Source of the DNA: CAZPQM01 sp964588995
GTDB taxonomy: Bacteria > Pseudomonadota > Alphaproteobacteria > Rickettsiales > UBA8987
Direction: 5' to 3'
DNA length: 64,000 bases
Assembly (NCBI GenBank): GCA_964588995.1
Contig: CAZPQM010000006.1
Span: 53,467-117,466 of the forward strand
Shown: one piece after another, positions 17,488-26,049 of the stretch
Layout: each line of letters begins with the position of its first letter
Numbering within the stretch: position 1 is the stretch's first letter
Notes under the pieces: model-generated
Seen by the model: only the letters and a program-made list of their open reading frames with translations
Told to the model about the DNA's origin: nothing
Database searches by the model: none
Position numbers and translations under genes: made by a program

Positions 17488-19635
17488 GTGTTCAAACATC
17501 TGCGTATTCAGAAAAAACTACCCCTGTTGATCGTACTTATGGCTTTGCTGACAAGTCTGGTGCTTTCTATAGTCGCGCTAACCGTTGGCGAGCAAACCGT
17601 ATTAGAGGAGGAGGAAACTAAACTGCACGCTCTGGTTCTGGAAAAAGCAGATAATATACTCGATTATCTAAATACTATTCGCGATGATTTAACCAGCACG
17701 GCACAAAACCTACAAACGAGGGATGCTTTACTCGAATTTCGGGAGGCATGGAATCAACTGGGCTATAATCCAGAGCGCGCATTGCAACGGCTTTACATAG
17801 AAAACAATCCCTATCCAACCGGCGAGAAAGACAAGCTGGACGCTGCACCGGATAGCTCTCTCTACAGTGAAGTGCATCAGAAGCACCATGACTGGTTTCG
17901 CCAGTTCTTACATGCACGCGGATATTATGATATCTTCCTCTTTGATCTGCGCGGTAATCTGATCTACTCCGTATTTAAAGATTCCGATTTCGCCACAAAC
18001 GTGCTGAATGGCAAGTATAAAGACAGTGATCTAGGCAACTCCTATCGTGCTGCGGCTGCCAGTTCAGCTAATAGCGGCGATCAGTTCTTTTTTGATTTCA
18101 AGCCCTATTCACCCAGTAATGGTGCGCCGGCCAGTTTTATCTCGACCCCGGTATATATTGATGGGCGCAAACAGGGCGTTCTAGTCTTCCAAATGCCGAT
18201 TGAACGGTTAAATGAGCAGATAAAAATCCGTGAAGGGCTGGGTAATACCGGCGAGGCCATCATCGTCGGTGACGATAAATTGATGCGGACTGATTCCAAG
18301 TTCTCCTCAGAGAGCACCATTTTAAGGGAGAAAGTAGACTCGGAGGCTGTGGATTTGGCCTTGGCTGATCAATCCGGCACCGTAGAAGGTATTTACCGTG
18401 ATTTTCCAGCCTATATCGCCTATGCACCGGTTGAATTCATGGGAACGAAATGGGCGATTCTGGTCGAGCAAAGCCTGCAACAGATTATGATGCCGGTCAA
18501 TCAGTTAAAGCAGAAACTGATTTCAACCAATCTCATCATTTTGCTGTTTCTAATTGTGCTTAGCTACATCATGGCCCGCACGATTACCCGCCCGCTAAAC
18601 GTGGCCAATGGCTATATCAGCAAGCTGGCTGAAGGCAATCTGGACGTTGAAATTGTGGGTCAGGACCGGGGTGATGAAATTGGCGATCTGGCTAAATCTG
18701 CAGTAGTTTTTAAGGATAATGCGCTCGAGCGTATTCGCCTTGAAGAAAAGCAGAAGGAAGACGCCATTCACGCCGAAGAAGAGAAAAAAGAAGCCATGCA
18801 GCAACTGGCGCATCATTTTGAACAGCGAATTCAGGGTATTATCAGCTCGGTTTCTGCCGCAGCAACGCAACTGACGCAAACCTCACAAACCATGAGTGAA
18901 GCCATCAGCCGGTCCTCTCATACCGTTTCAGAAGCGACTTCCGCTGCCAATGATACGGCTAATAACGTACAGTCCGTAGCGGCCGCAGCCGAGGAGATGA
19001 GTACTTCAGTCAATGAAATATCCTCTCAGGTACAACATTCACGAGAATTGGTAACGGCAGCCGTGAATAATACGCAGTCTGCAGATGAGCATGCGCATGC
19101 GCTGGGCAATGCGTCGCAAAAGGTTTCGGATGTAGTTGAGCTAATTGCCGATATTGCCTCTCAGGTCAATCTGCTCGCCCTGAATGCGACTATTGAGGCC
19201 GCACGCGCAGGCGAAGCTGGAAAAGGCTTTGCGGTTGTCGCCAATGAGGTGAAGAATCTGGCAAACGAAACGGATAAGTCCGTGCAGGAAATTCAGCGCG
19301 TGATTGAAGAAATGCAAGGCGCCTCTACCGACATTGTAGGTGCATTAGAGAGTATCCGCACCTCGATTGAGCGTGTCAATGAAGCCTCAGGTAGCATTGC
19401 CTCTGCCGTCGAAGAGCAATCCGCTACGACAAATGAAATTGCGGCGAATATGCAAACGGCGGCAGAAGGGACAAACGTCATTACGAGTAGCCTCGACAGG
19501 GTCAGCGCGGCTTCCGCAGAAACGGATGAGTCTGCTCAACAAGTGCTCACTGCATCGGATGAACTGGCTCAGCAAGCAGAAGAATTGGACAAGCAGGTTA
19601 AACTTTTCCTGGAGGATATCCGCAAGGATAACTAA
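17488..19635 (+). CDS. Methyl-accepting chemotaxis protein
   Basis: A transmembrane chemoreceptor that controls the CheA kinase and hence flagellar or pilus movement. Its 715 residues comprise an N-terminal membrane helix (about 12-34), a large periplasmic sensor region of about 310 residues that looks like a double-Cache-type domain, a second membrane helix (about 346-365), a HAMP domain (about 366-420) and the cytoplasmic signalling coiled coil. The conserved hairpin tip is present (ASQVNLLALNATIEAARAGE, then FAVVANEVKNLA). No CheR-binding pentapeptide ends the protein. The ligand is unknown and no other chemotaxis genes are nearby. Confidence 0.93.
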   Translation: MFKHLRIQKKLPLLIVLMALLTSLVLSIVALTVGEQTVLEEEETKLHALVLEKADNILDYLNTIRDDLTSTAQNLQTRDALLEFREAWNQLGYNPERALQRLYIENNPYPTGEKDKLDAAPDSSLYSEVHQKHHDWFRQFLHARGYYDIFLFDLRGNLIYSVFKDSDFATNVLNGKYKDSDLGNSYRAAAASSANSGDQFFFDFKPYSPSNGAPASFISTPVYIDGRKQGVLVFQMPIERLNEQIKIREGLGNTGEAIIVGDDKLMRTDSKFSSESTILREKVDSEAVDLALADQSGTVEGIYRDFPAYIAYAPVEFMGTKWAILVEQSLQQIMMPVNQLKQKLISTNLIILLFLIVLSYIMARTITRPLNVANGYISKLAEGNLDVEIVGQDRGDEIGDLAKSAVVFKDNALERIRLEEKQKEDAIHAEEEKKEAMQQLAHHFEQRIQGIISSVSAAATQLTQTSQTMSEAISRSSHTVSEATSAANDTANNVQSVAAAAEEMSTSVNEISSQVQHSRELVTAAVNNTQSADEHAHALGNASQKVSDVVELIADIASQVNLLALNATIEAARAGEAGKGFAVVANEVKNLANETDKSVQEIQRVIEEMQGASTDIVGALESIRTSIERVNEASGSIASAVEEQSATTNEIAANMQTAAEGTNVITSSLDRVSAASAETDESAQQVLTASDELAQQAEELDKQVKLFLEDIRKDN

Positions 19636-19777
19636 CGCCTACTCTGCCCAGCGTCCTGATTACTCTGCGCTAATGTGAGTTTTCTGTGCGTGCTTATATG
19701 TTCTGAAGCGCTAAAAATAACCATTTCGCTATCTAAAAGACTGGACGCTAATTGCTCAATTTTATAAAAAACTGATT

Positions 19778-20122
19778 ATGCGCATTACCATCTATCACAA
19801 TCCGCGTTGTATGAAATCCCGCCAGACGCTGCAGTTATTGCAAGAGCAGGGTATTGAGCCGGAAATTACCGAATATCTAAAAACTCCGCTGACGCTCACT
19901 GAGCTGGAAGCGATTCAGCACAAACTGAGCCAGCCCGCGACCGCCATGGTGCGCACTAAAGAGCCGGAATATAAACAGACGGGTTTGCATAAAGGTTGTT
20001 CAGATGAAGCGATACTTTCAGCAATCGCGAAGCATCCCAAATTGCTTGAGCGACCCATTGTCGTAAATGGGGAGAAAGCGGCCATCGGTCGCCCGCCGGA
20101 AGATGTGCTGAAGATTTTGTAA
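19778..20122 (+). CDS. arsC: ArsC-family thioredoxin-fold reductase
   Basis: A 114-residue protein of the glutaredoxin-dependent arsenate reductase family. It has the active-site loop HNPRCMKSRQTL (catalytic Cys at residue 11), ITEYLKTPLT, and the C-terminal RPIVV motif with the substrate Arg. The residue after the catalytic cysteine is Met, where Ser is usual. No arsenic resistance genes are adjacent, so arsenate may not be the real substrate; the related YfgD/Spx-like roles remain possible. Confidence 0.82.
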   Translation: MRITIYHNPRCMKSRQTLQLLQEQGIEPEITEYLKTPLTLTELEAIQHKLSQPATAMVRTKEPEYKQTGLHKGCSDEAILSAIAKHPKLLERPIVVNGEKAAIGRPPEDVLKIL

Positions 20123-20128
20123 TCCTTT

Positions 20129-20196
20129 GTCATTCTGAGGCATAGCCGAAGAATCTTCTGAATATCAAAAAGACCCTTCACTTCGCTCAGGATGAC
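20129..20196. repeat. REP-like palindromic repeat
   Basis: The stretch begins GTCATTCTGAG and ends CTCAGGATGAC, an inverted pair, with GAAGAATCTTC inside. It belongs to the GTCATCCTGAGCG dispersed family also seen near 16240 and 33990. It lies between arsC and the TRAP permease gene. Confidence 0.65.
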
Positions 20197-20211
20197 AATT
20201 ATTATGGCTCT

Positions 20212-20694
20212 ATGATCGACAAAATCAACGCGTATATTGGCAGGTGGTTCGCCTGGCTGGTGCTGGCAATGGTATTGCTGACGGTACTGCGGGTTATCCA
20301 GCGCTATTTCTTTGCGAGCAATGCCGTGTGGCAATCGGAGCTGGTGCTGTTTCTGCATAGTTTCGTATTTCTCGTGCTGGCGGGATTTACTCTGCAACTG
20401 GATAAGCATGTGCGGGTCGATGTGCTTTATGAGCGCTTTTCCGAACGGCGGAAAGCATGGGTGAATCTGATCGGCACGCTCCTGTTTTTGTTGCCGCTAT
20501 GCGGTACGTTGTTATACGTGTCCTATAACTACGTGCTGGAAAGCTGGCGCATTCACGAGGCCAGCCGCGAGCATGACGGTATGCCGGGATTTTTTATCCT
20601 CAAAACCTTCATTTGGGGATATGCTATCACGCTCGCTTTGCAGGGGGTGGTGATAGTGACATCATCCTTTCAAGCCATAGCACGCAGTAGCTAG
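20212..20694 (+). CDS. TRAP transporter small permease (DctQ family)
   Basis: A 160-residue inner-membrane protein with four hydrophobic segments (about 11-33, 47-66, 87-108 and 127-149) and the DctQ-type motif WQSELVLFLHSFVFLVLAGF, shortened here. These subunits join a large DctM permease and a periplasmic binding protein to take up organic acids. Neither partner is next to it: the following gene, guaB, is convergent, and the stop codons overlap in a shared CTAG. It may work with partners encoded elsewhere or be a leftover. Confidence 0.82.
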   Translation: MIDKINAYIGRWFAWLVLAMVLLTVLRVIQRYFFASNAVWQSELVLFLHSFVFLVLAGFTLQLDKHVRVDVLYERFSERRKAWVNLIGTLLFLLPLCGTLLYVSYNYVLESWRIHEASREHDGMPGFFILKTFIWGYAITLALQGVVIVTSSFQAIARSS

Positions 20695-22157
20695 CTCCCC
20701 GCGCGGTAGTTCGGCGCTTCCTGCGTGATGGTGACATCGTGCGCGTGGCTTTCGCGCAGGCCGGCAGGCGTGATGCGAACGAAAGTGCAGTTACGCTGCA
20801 TCGCAGCAATATCGGCGCTGCCGGTATAACCCATCGCAGATTTAAGCCCGCCGGTCAGCTGGTGAATCACCCCGGCAACCGGGCCCTTATAAGGAACACG
20901 CCCTTCCACTCCCTCCGGCACCAGCTTGAGCTGCTCGGTCACATCCTGCTGAAAGTAGCGATCTGCCGAGCCGCGCGCCATGGCGCCGACCGAGCCCATA
21001 CCGCGATAGGTTTTATACGAGCGGCCCTGATAGAGCACGACCTCGCCGGGGCTTTCATCTGTACCTGCAAAGAGCGAGCCGATCATCACCGTGTCTGCGC
21101 CGGCCGCAATCGCTTTCGCCACATCGCCGGAGAATTTGATGCCGCCATCGGCAATCACGCAGACCCCGGCTTTTTTAGCTACCGACACCACCTCCATCAC
21201 TGCGGTCAATTGTGCTACGCCCACCCCGGCTACGATCCGTGTCGTGCAGATGGAACCCGGGCCGATTCCGACTTTGACGGCGTTCACCCCGGCCTTGATT
21301 AACGCTTTCGCGCCTTCCTTAGTCGCAATATTACCGCCGATGATCTGCAACTTTTTATGCGCTTTGCGCAAGCGTTTAACCGTCTCCAGTACGCCTTGCG
21401 AATGGCCGTGCGCGGTGTCTACCACAATGGCATCCACACCGGCATCAATCAACGCCTCGGCGCGCTCAATACCTTCCTCGCCCGTGCCTACCGCAGCGCA
21501 CACACGCAACCGCCCTTGCGTATCTTTGGTCGCGTTAGGGTAGGCCTGCGACTTTTCAATGTCCTTTACCGTTACGAGCCCAATGCACTCATTCTCATTG
21601 TTCACCACGAGCAGTTTCTCGATCCGGTGTTTATGCAGCAGCCGCTTCGCTTCCTCCCGGTCGACCCCTTCCTTGACCGTCACCAAATTTTTTGAGGTCA
21701 TCAGCTCCTTGACCGGCTGATCGAGATTATCGGCAAAGCGCACATCGCGGTTGGTGAGAATGCCGGCAAGCTGCCCATTTTTCTTCGTGACCGGAATGCC
21801 GGAGATGTTGTTCTGGCTCATAATGTCGAGCGCCTCGCGCAGTGTCTGGCTGCTTTCGACGGTGATGGGATTCACCACCATGCCACTTTCGAATTTCTTC
21901 ACCATGCGCACTTCATTCGCCTGCTGCTCAATCGAGAGGTTTTTGTGGATGCAGCCAATACCGCCATGCTGCGCAAGGGCGATCGCGAGCCGGCCTTCGG
22001 TCACCGTATCCATCGCCGATGACATCAGCGGGATGCCAAGCTTTATCTCCGCGGTCAGGTGCGTACTGACCTGCGCCATTGAGGGCAGTACCTCGCTCGC
22101 AGCGGGTTTTAAGAGAACATCGTCAAAGGTGAGGGATTCTTCAATCGCGGGCTTCAT
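20691..22157 (-). CDS. guaB: Inosine-5'-monophosphate dehydrogenase
   Basis: It oxidises IMP to XMP, the committed step of GMP synthesis. The 488-residue protein has the catalytic barrel with a pair of CBS domains inserted at about 92-205 (NNISGIPVTKKNGQLAG, then LLHKHRIEKLLVV). The active-site loop GIGPGSICTTRIVAGVG carries the catalytic Cys. The substrate motif GADTVMIGSLFAGTDESPGE, shortened here, and the flap region around YFQQ are intact. Length is standard. Confidence 0.97.
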   Translation of the reverse strand: MKPAIEESLTFDDVLLKPAASEVLPSMAQVSTHLTAEIKLGIPLMSSAMDTVTEGRLAIALAQHGGIGCIHKNLSIEQQANEVRMVKKFESGMVVNPITVESSQTLREALDIMSQNNISGIPVTKKNGQLAGILTNRDVRFADNLDQPVKELMTSKNLVTVKEGVDREEAKRLLHKHRIEKLLVVNNENECIGLVTVKDIEKSQAYPNATKDTQGRLRVCAAVGTGEEGIERAEALIDAGVDAIVVDTAHGHSQGVLETVKRLRKAHKKLQIIGGNIATKEGAKALIKAGVNAVKVGIGPGSICTTRIVAGVGVAQLTAVMEVVSVAKKAGVCVIADGGIKFSGDVAKAIAAGADTVMIGSLFAGTDESPGEVVLYQGRSYKTYRGMGSVGAMARGSADRYFQQDVTEQLKLVPEGVEGRVPYKGPVAGVIHQLTGGLKSAMGYTGSADIAAMQRNCTFVRITPAGLRESHAHDVTITQEAPNYRAGS

Positions 22158-22314
22158 GGCAATTTACTTTCGATTGCAGGTTGCGGTAAATTGCGCTTTC
22201 TTGTAGCACAGGGCGCGCCGTACGCCAAGTGGAAAAAACAGAAAAAAGACTTGCATATACACGAATTATGGGTAAGTTACGCACTCTCAAATTCTGAGCA
22301 GTTTCATACGGTGT

Positions 22315-22390
22315 TCCGCGGTAGCTCAGTTGGTAGAGCAGGAGACTGTTAATCTCTTGGTCACAGGTTCGAGTCCTGTCCGCGGAGCCA
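22315..22390 (+). tRNA. tRNA-Asn (GTT)
   Basis: A full cloverleaf of 76 bases: the acceptor arm TCCGCGG pairs with CCGCGGA, the D-arm has GCTCAGTTGGTAGAGC, the anticodon GTT is at 22348-22350, the T-arm has GGTTCGAGTCC, and CCA is encoded. A truncated integrase gene follows 160 bases downstream, and a degenerate copy of the 3' half lies at 23028, so this tRNA served as an integration site. Confidence 0.97.
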
Positions 22391-22553
22391 TTTCTTTGTC
22401 TTTACACGTTCCAAAAAGTCCAATTCTTCTTTATTTTCATAGCATTTTCGCGTACAAGTTAGTTTGATATTGTCTCGTAACGTACCCCCATATCCAGCGT
22501 GATCAGGGGGTATCTACGGGGGTATCGAAATTATAGCTCAGGAAAATACCCCC

Positions 22554-23021
22554 ATGGCGCTAACCGATACGACATGTAGAAACGCAAAGCCGAAGGAAAA
22601 GCAATATAAACTGGCGGATTCTGCGGGTATGCACCTGTTAGTCAAACCGAATGGCAGAAAATACTGGCGGCATAAATATCGGTTTGCAGGTAAAGAAAAG
22701 CTGCTGGCATTAGGAGTATACCCAGAACTATCGCTTAAGGAAGCACGCGAGAAGCGGGATGCAGCGCGTAAACTGCTGTCAGAAGGCATTGACCCGTCTG
22801 AAGCCAAAAAGGAAGCCAAGCAAGCCCAAATTGCTGAAACAGAGCATACATTTGAAGCTATAGCTCGTGAATGGCATAAACAGCAAAAGAAGCGTTGGAA
22901 AGATAGTTATGCCCGCAAATTGTTGCACCGACTGGAGAAAGACGTGTTTCCAGCGCTTGGCAAAAGGCCGATTGATGAAATTAAAATAGTTTATTTTCAC
23001 TTATCGCTCCTATTTCAATAG
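22554..23021 (+). pseudogene. Truncated tyrosine integrase next to tRNA-Asn
   Basis: The first 155 residues match P4-type phage or island integrases: the N-terminal arm-binding domain (LTDTTCRNAKPKEKQYKL, then GMHLLVKPNGRKYWRHKYRF, shortened) and the start of the core-binding helices (WKDSYARKLLHRLEKDVFPALG). Such integrases have about 400 residues. The whole catalytic domain with its Arg, His and Tyr residues is missing, and the frame ends in unrelated sequence. Directly after the stop is a decayed copy of the tRNA-Asn end. This is the remnant of an integrated element after internal deletion. Confidence 0.85.
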
Positions 23022-23027
23022 GTTAGG

Positions 23028-23068
23028 TCTGTTAACCTCTTAGTAAAAGGTTTGAGTCTCACCCGCGC
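23028..23068 (+). repeat. Degenerate tRNA-Asn 3' half (attR-like)
   Basis: About 31 of 41 bases match the tRNA-Asn sequence from the anticodon loop to the acceptor stem, including CTGTTAA and the T-loop-like GGTTTGAGTC. It lies just past the truncated integrase, where the right attachment site of a tRNA-integrated element would be expected. The changes show it is old and not a working tRNA. The remaining bases up to 23231 show nothing recognisable. Confidence 0.7.
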
Positions 23069-23231
23069 TAAAGAGGGCTAGCCAGCATTTTTCTACTATC
23101 AATAATGCTACGCACAACTGGATTTATTGGCTGGAGAATGATGTGCATCAATGTAAGGTTATGGAGCTGCTGCCGAATGTATAGCATCTGTCATCGTATC
23201 ATAGCGAATGTATGAGGGGGTAAATTTGCGA

Positions 23232-23672
23232 TTACCTCCCGCCGGTCTGGAGTTGCTCGGGCGTAATCACCTGGCACTGATCGTTCACCGCGCGGCTGAC
23301 GGCGGCTTCCTCATAGGCATTGAGCAGATTCTCGTCACTACCCGCCATGCGCGCGACGAGATAACGCATCGGCTCCGTGTACTGGCAAAAGAGAATATTA
23401 CCATCCGGCAGATTCTGATAATGCTTGCAGTACGACCCATCAGGCGACAAACCATCGACCGCGTGCATGACAACAAAATTCTGCCCGGATGAACCCGATG
23501 GCCGCTCGCATTTGAAAAAACTGCAATCGATCAACGCCTGACTCAACCCGGCGCATGGATCGTTAGGATTACTAATAGGAATTTCCGCCTTAACAAGCGG
23601 CACAAAGGGTACACCGCATGTCGAAAGCAGAATGCAACTCATAAGCAGCAATTTGCAGGAAAAAAAATGCAT
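23232..23672 (-). CDS. Secreted protein of unknown function
   Basis: A 146-residue protein that I do not recognise. The first 29 residues look like a signal peptide (MHFFSCKLLLMSCILLS, then PLVKAEI). A possible lipobox (LLSTCG) within it could instead make it a lipoprotein. The mature part has several cysteines (CAGLS, CSFFKCE, YCKHY, LFCQY and QCQ), which suggests disulfide bonds in the periplasm. It lies 38 bases downstream of parC on the same strand. Confidence 0.6.
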   Translation of the reverse strand: MHFFSCKLLLMSCILLSTCGVPFVPLVKAEIPISNPNDPCAGLSQALIDCSFFKCERPSGSSGQNFVVMHAVDGLSPDGSYCKHYQNLPDGNILFCQYTEPMRYLVARMAGSDENLLNAYEEAAVSRAVNDQCQVITPEQLQTGGR

Positions 23673-23710
23673 AGCTCATTATACAGTTCGCGGCGGCAAG
23701 CTGCAAGCTA

Positions 23711-25987
23711 CTAGCTAAAACTATTGCTCCGCGGGAAACCGTTAGGCGGCATACGACCGCTCGAGGCGCGTTTTCCGAGCCATGGCAGGAGATCGGTTTC
23801 AACGCGGGTGCGCTCGCCAAGGCTCCAGCTGAGCCCTGCTTCCAGCGTGAAGGTTTTGACATCGCTCAAACCGCCGCCCTTATATTTTTGCAAGGCAACC
23901 CCTTGCCCGCGTTTCATTTCCGGCAGTTCCTCCAGCGGAAAGATCAGCAGTTTGCGGTTTTCGCCGATGACCGCCACATGATCGCCTTTAACCGGCACTG
24001 CTTTCAGCGCTTTGCCTTTCGTTTTCGCGGGAATATTCAGCACCTGCTTACCGCTTCGTGTCGAGGCGACCAGATCATCTTCCTCGATAATAAAGCCCTT
24101 ACCGATATTGGATGCCATCAGCCGTTTCGCACCTCGCTTATATATAAACATACTGGCGATGTCGGCCTGCTGATCCATATCCACCATGAGCCGCACCGGC
24201 TCGCCATGCCCCCGTCCGGCAGGCAGTTTATCGCATCCAATCGTGTAGACACGCCCATCCGTTGCAAGCACGAGCAGCTTATCCGTCGTGTGCGCTTTCA
24301 GGACGAAACGCCCGCTATCGCCCTCTTTATATTTAATGTTCGCCGGCTCATGCGCATGGCCTTTTAGTGCGCGAATCCAACCCAGCTTGGAACACACCAC
24401 CGTGATCGGTTCTTTCTCGACAAAGGCCTCAATGGTGATATCCACAGCTTCGGGCGCATTCGTAATGAGGGTGCGGCGGGCGTAGGGATGCCCCCCCTCT
24501 ATCCCCCCCGTAAACGGGGGGGAGGTTGGGAGGGGGGTAGCTGAAAAACGCTTTTTTATATCCCGAATATCAGCCGCAATCGACTTCCATTGTAGTTCTT
24601 CCGAGCCTAAGAGTTCCTGCAGAGCTGCCTTCTCGTTCGATAATGCCTCATGCTCGCGCTTAATTTCCAACTCTTCTAATTTGCGCAAAGACCGCAAGCG
24701 CATATTTAAAATCGCTTCGACCTGGACCTCGCTAAGCTTCCAGCGTTTCATCATAACGCTTTTAGGGTCGTCTTCTTCGCGGATAATGCGGATCACTTCA
24801 TCGAGGTTGAGGTAGGCAATCAGCAGCCCGTCGAGCACTTCTAGCCGATGGTCTATCTGCTTGAGGCGGTATTCACTTTTACGGATCAGCACTTCATGAC
24901 GGTGGTCGAGGAAGGCCTGAAGCACCTCTCGCAGGTTCATGACACGCGGCGTCAGCCCTTTATCAAGCACATTGAGATTCATGTTAAAGCGCGACTCAAG
25001 CTCCGTCAATTTGAACAGGCTTTCCATCAGCATATTCGGGTCTACCGTGCGGCTTTTCGGCTCGAGAATAATGCGAATATCCTCTGCTGATTCATCGCGA
25101 ATATTGCCAAGCAAGACGAGTTTTTTCTCTTTATAAAGCTCACCAATTTTTTCCATCAGTTTGGATTTGGATACCTGATAGGGTATTTCCGTTACGATTA
25201 TCTGATATTGCCCGTGGCCGAGATCTTCCTTCTCCCACTTTGCACGGACCCGAAAAGCCCCTTTACCGGTAGCATAGGTCTGGATGATCGAGGATGTGTC
25301 TTCCATAATCGTTCCGCCGGTTGGAAAGTCCGGCCCTTGCACGAAACTGACCAGCTTCTCAATCGTCGCATTCGGAGATTTGATTAAATAAAGCAGCGCG
25401 TCGCATAGCTCGCCTACATTGTGCGGCGGAATCGAAGTCGCCATACCAACGGCAATCCCTTCCGAACCATTTGCGAGCAGATTCGGAAAAGCCGCAGGGA
25501 GCACCACTGGTTCAATATCGGAGTTATCATACGTCTCACGGAAATCGACCGTATCTTGGTTGATGTCGCGTAACAGTGCCATCGCCACATCGGTCAGCCG
25601 CGCTTCGGTATAGCGCATCGCCGCCGCGTTATCTCCATCGACCGAGCCAAAATTACCCTGCCCTTCTACCAGCGGGTAGCGCACCGCGAAGTTCTGCGCG
25701 AGTCGCACCATCGCGTCATAAACCGCCGTATCACCGTGCGGGTGGTATTTACCGATGACATCTCCCACCACACGGGCGCATTTTTTATAGCCAGATTTAG
25801 GATCGAGCTTTAGCTGTAGCATCGCCCAGAGTAGCCGCCTATGCACCGGCTTTAACCCGTCCCGTACATCTGGCAAACTCCGCGAGGTAATCGTTGAAAG
25901 CGCATAAGCGAGATAACGCTCGCTTAAACTATCGACGAACGAGACCGGTTCGATCCGTTCCTCTAGCGTGGTTATTTCATCATTCAT
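23711..25987 (-). CDS. parC: DNA topoisomerase IV subunit A
   Basis: ParC cuts and rejoins DNA to separate daughter chromosomes, working with ParE. The 758-residue protein has the winged-helix catalytic core with RSLPDVRDGLKPVHRR, the HPHGDTAVYDAMVR region and the catalytic Tyr in MRYTEARL. The C-terminal beta-pinwheel starts at about 500. Between the coiled-coil tower and the pinwheel it carries about 22 foreign residues (TPLPTSPPFTGGIEGGHPY) encoded by a C-rich palindromic repeat inserted in frame at 24484-24545. The last residues after GLSWSLGERTR also look atypical but are not clearly foreign. ParE is not in the window. Confidence 0.95.
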   Translation of the reverse strand: MNDEITTLEERIEPVSFVDSLSERYLAYALSTITSRSLPDVRDGLKPVHRRLLWAMLQLKLDPKSGYKKCARVVGDVIGKYHPHGDTAVYDAMVRLAQNFAVRYPLVEGQGNFGSVDGDNAAAMRYTEARLTDVAMALLRDINQDTVDFRETYDNSDIEPVVLPAAFPNLLANGSEGIAVGMATSIPPHNVGELCDALLYLIKSPNATIEKLVSFVQGPDFPTGGTIMEDTSSIIQTYATGKGAFRVRAKWEKEDLGHGQYQIIVTEIPYQVSKSKLMEKIGELYKEKKLVLLGNIRDESAEDIRIILEPKSRTVDPNMLMESLFKLTELESRFNMNLNVLDKGLTPRVMNLREVLQAFLDHRHEVLIRKSEYRLKQIDHRLEVLDGLLIAYLNLDEVIRIIREEDDPKSVMMKRWKLSEVQVEAILNMRLRSLRKLEELEIKREHEALSNEKAALQELLGSEELQWKSIAADIRDIKKRFSATPLPTSPPFTGGIEGGHPYARRTLITNAPEAVDITIEAFVEKEPITVVCSKLGWIRALKGHAHEPANIKYKEGDSGRFVLKAHTTDKLLVLATDGRVYTIGCDKLPAGRGHGEPVRLMVDMDQQADIASMFIYKRGAKRLMASNIGKGFIIEEDDLVASTRSGKQVLNIPAKTKGKALKAVPVKGDHVAVIGENRKLLIFPLEELPEMKRGQGVALQKYKGGGLSDVKTFTLEAGLSWSLGERTRVETDLLPWLGKRASSGRMPPNGFPRSNSFS
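24484..24545. repeat. C-rich palindromic repeat inserted in frame in parC
   Basis: On the minus strand it reads CTACCCCCCTCCCAACCTCC, then a stem CCCCCCCGT/ACGGGGGGG, then a G-rich closing arm. The same core TGCCCCCCTCCCAACCTCC occurs in intergenic copies at 15748, 16084 and 34268. Its length keeps the parC frame open, and the hairpin is retained. Confidence 0.85.
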
Positions 25988-26049
25988 GTCGGCTGAAACC
26001 CTGCATTTCTGCCCGTTTTAACGACGGACCGCCCTAATTGCAATGAAAA

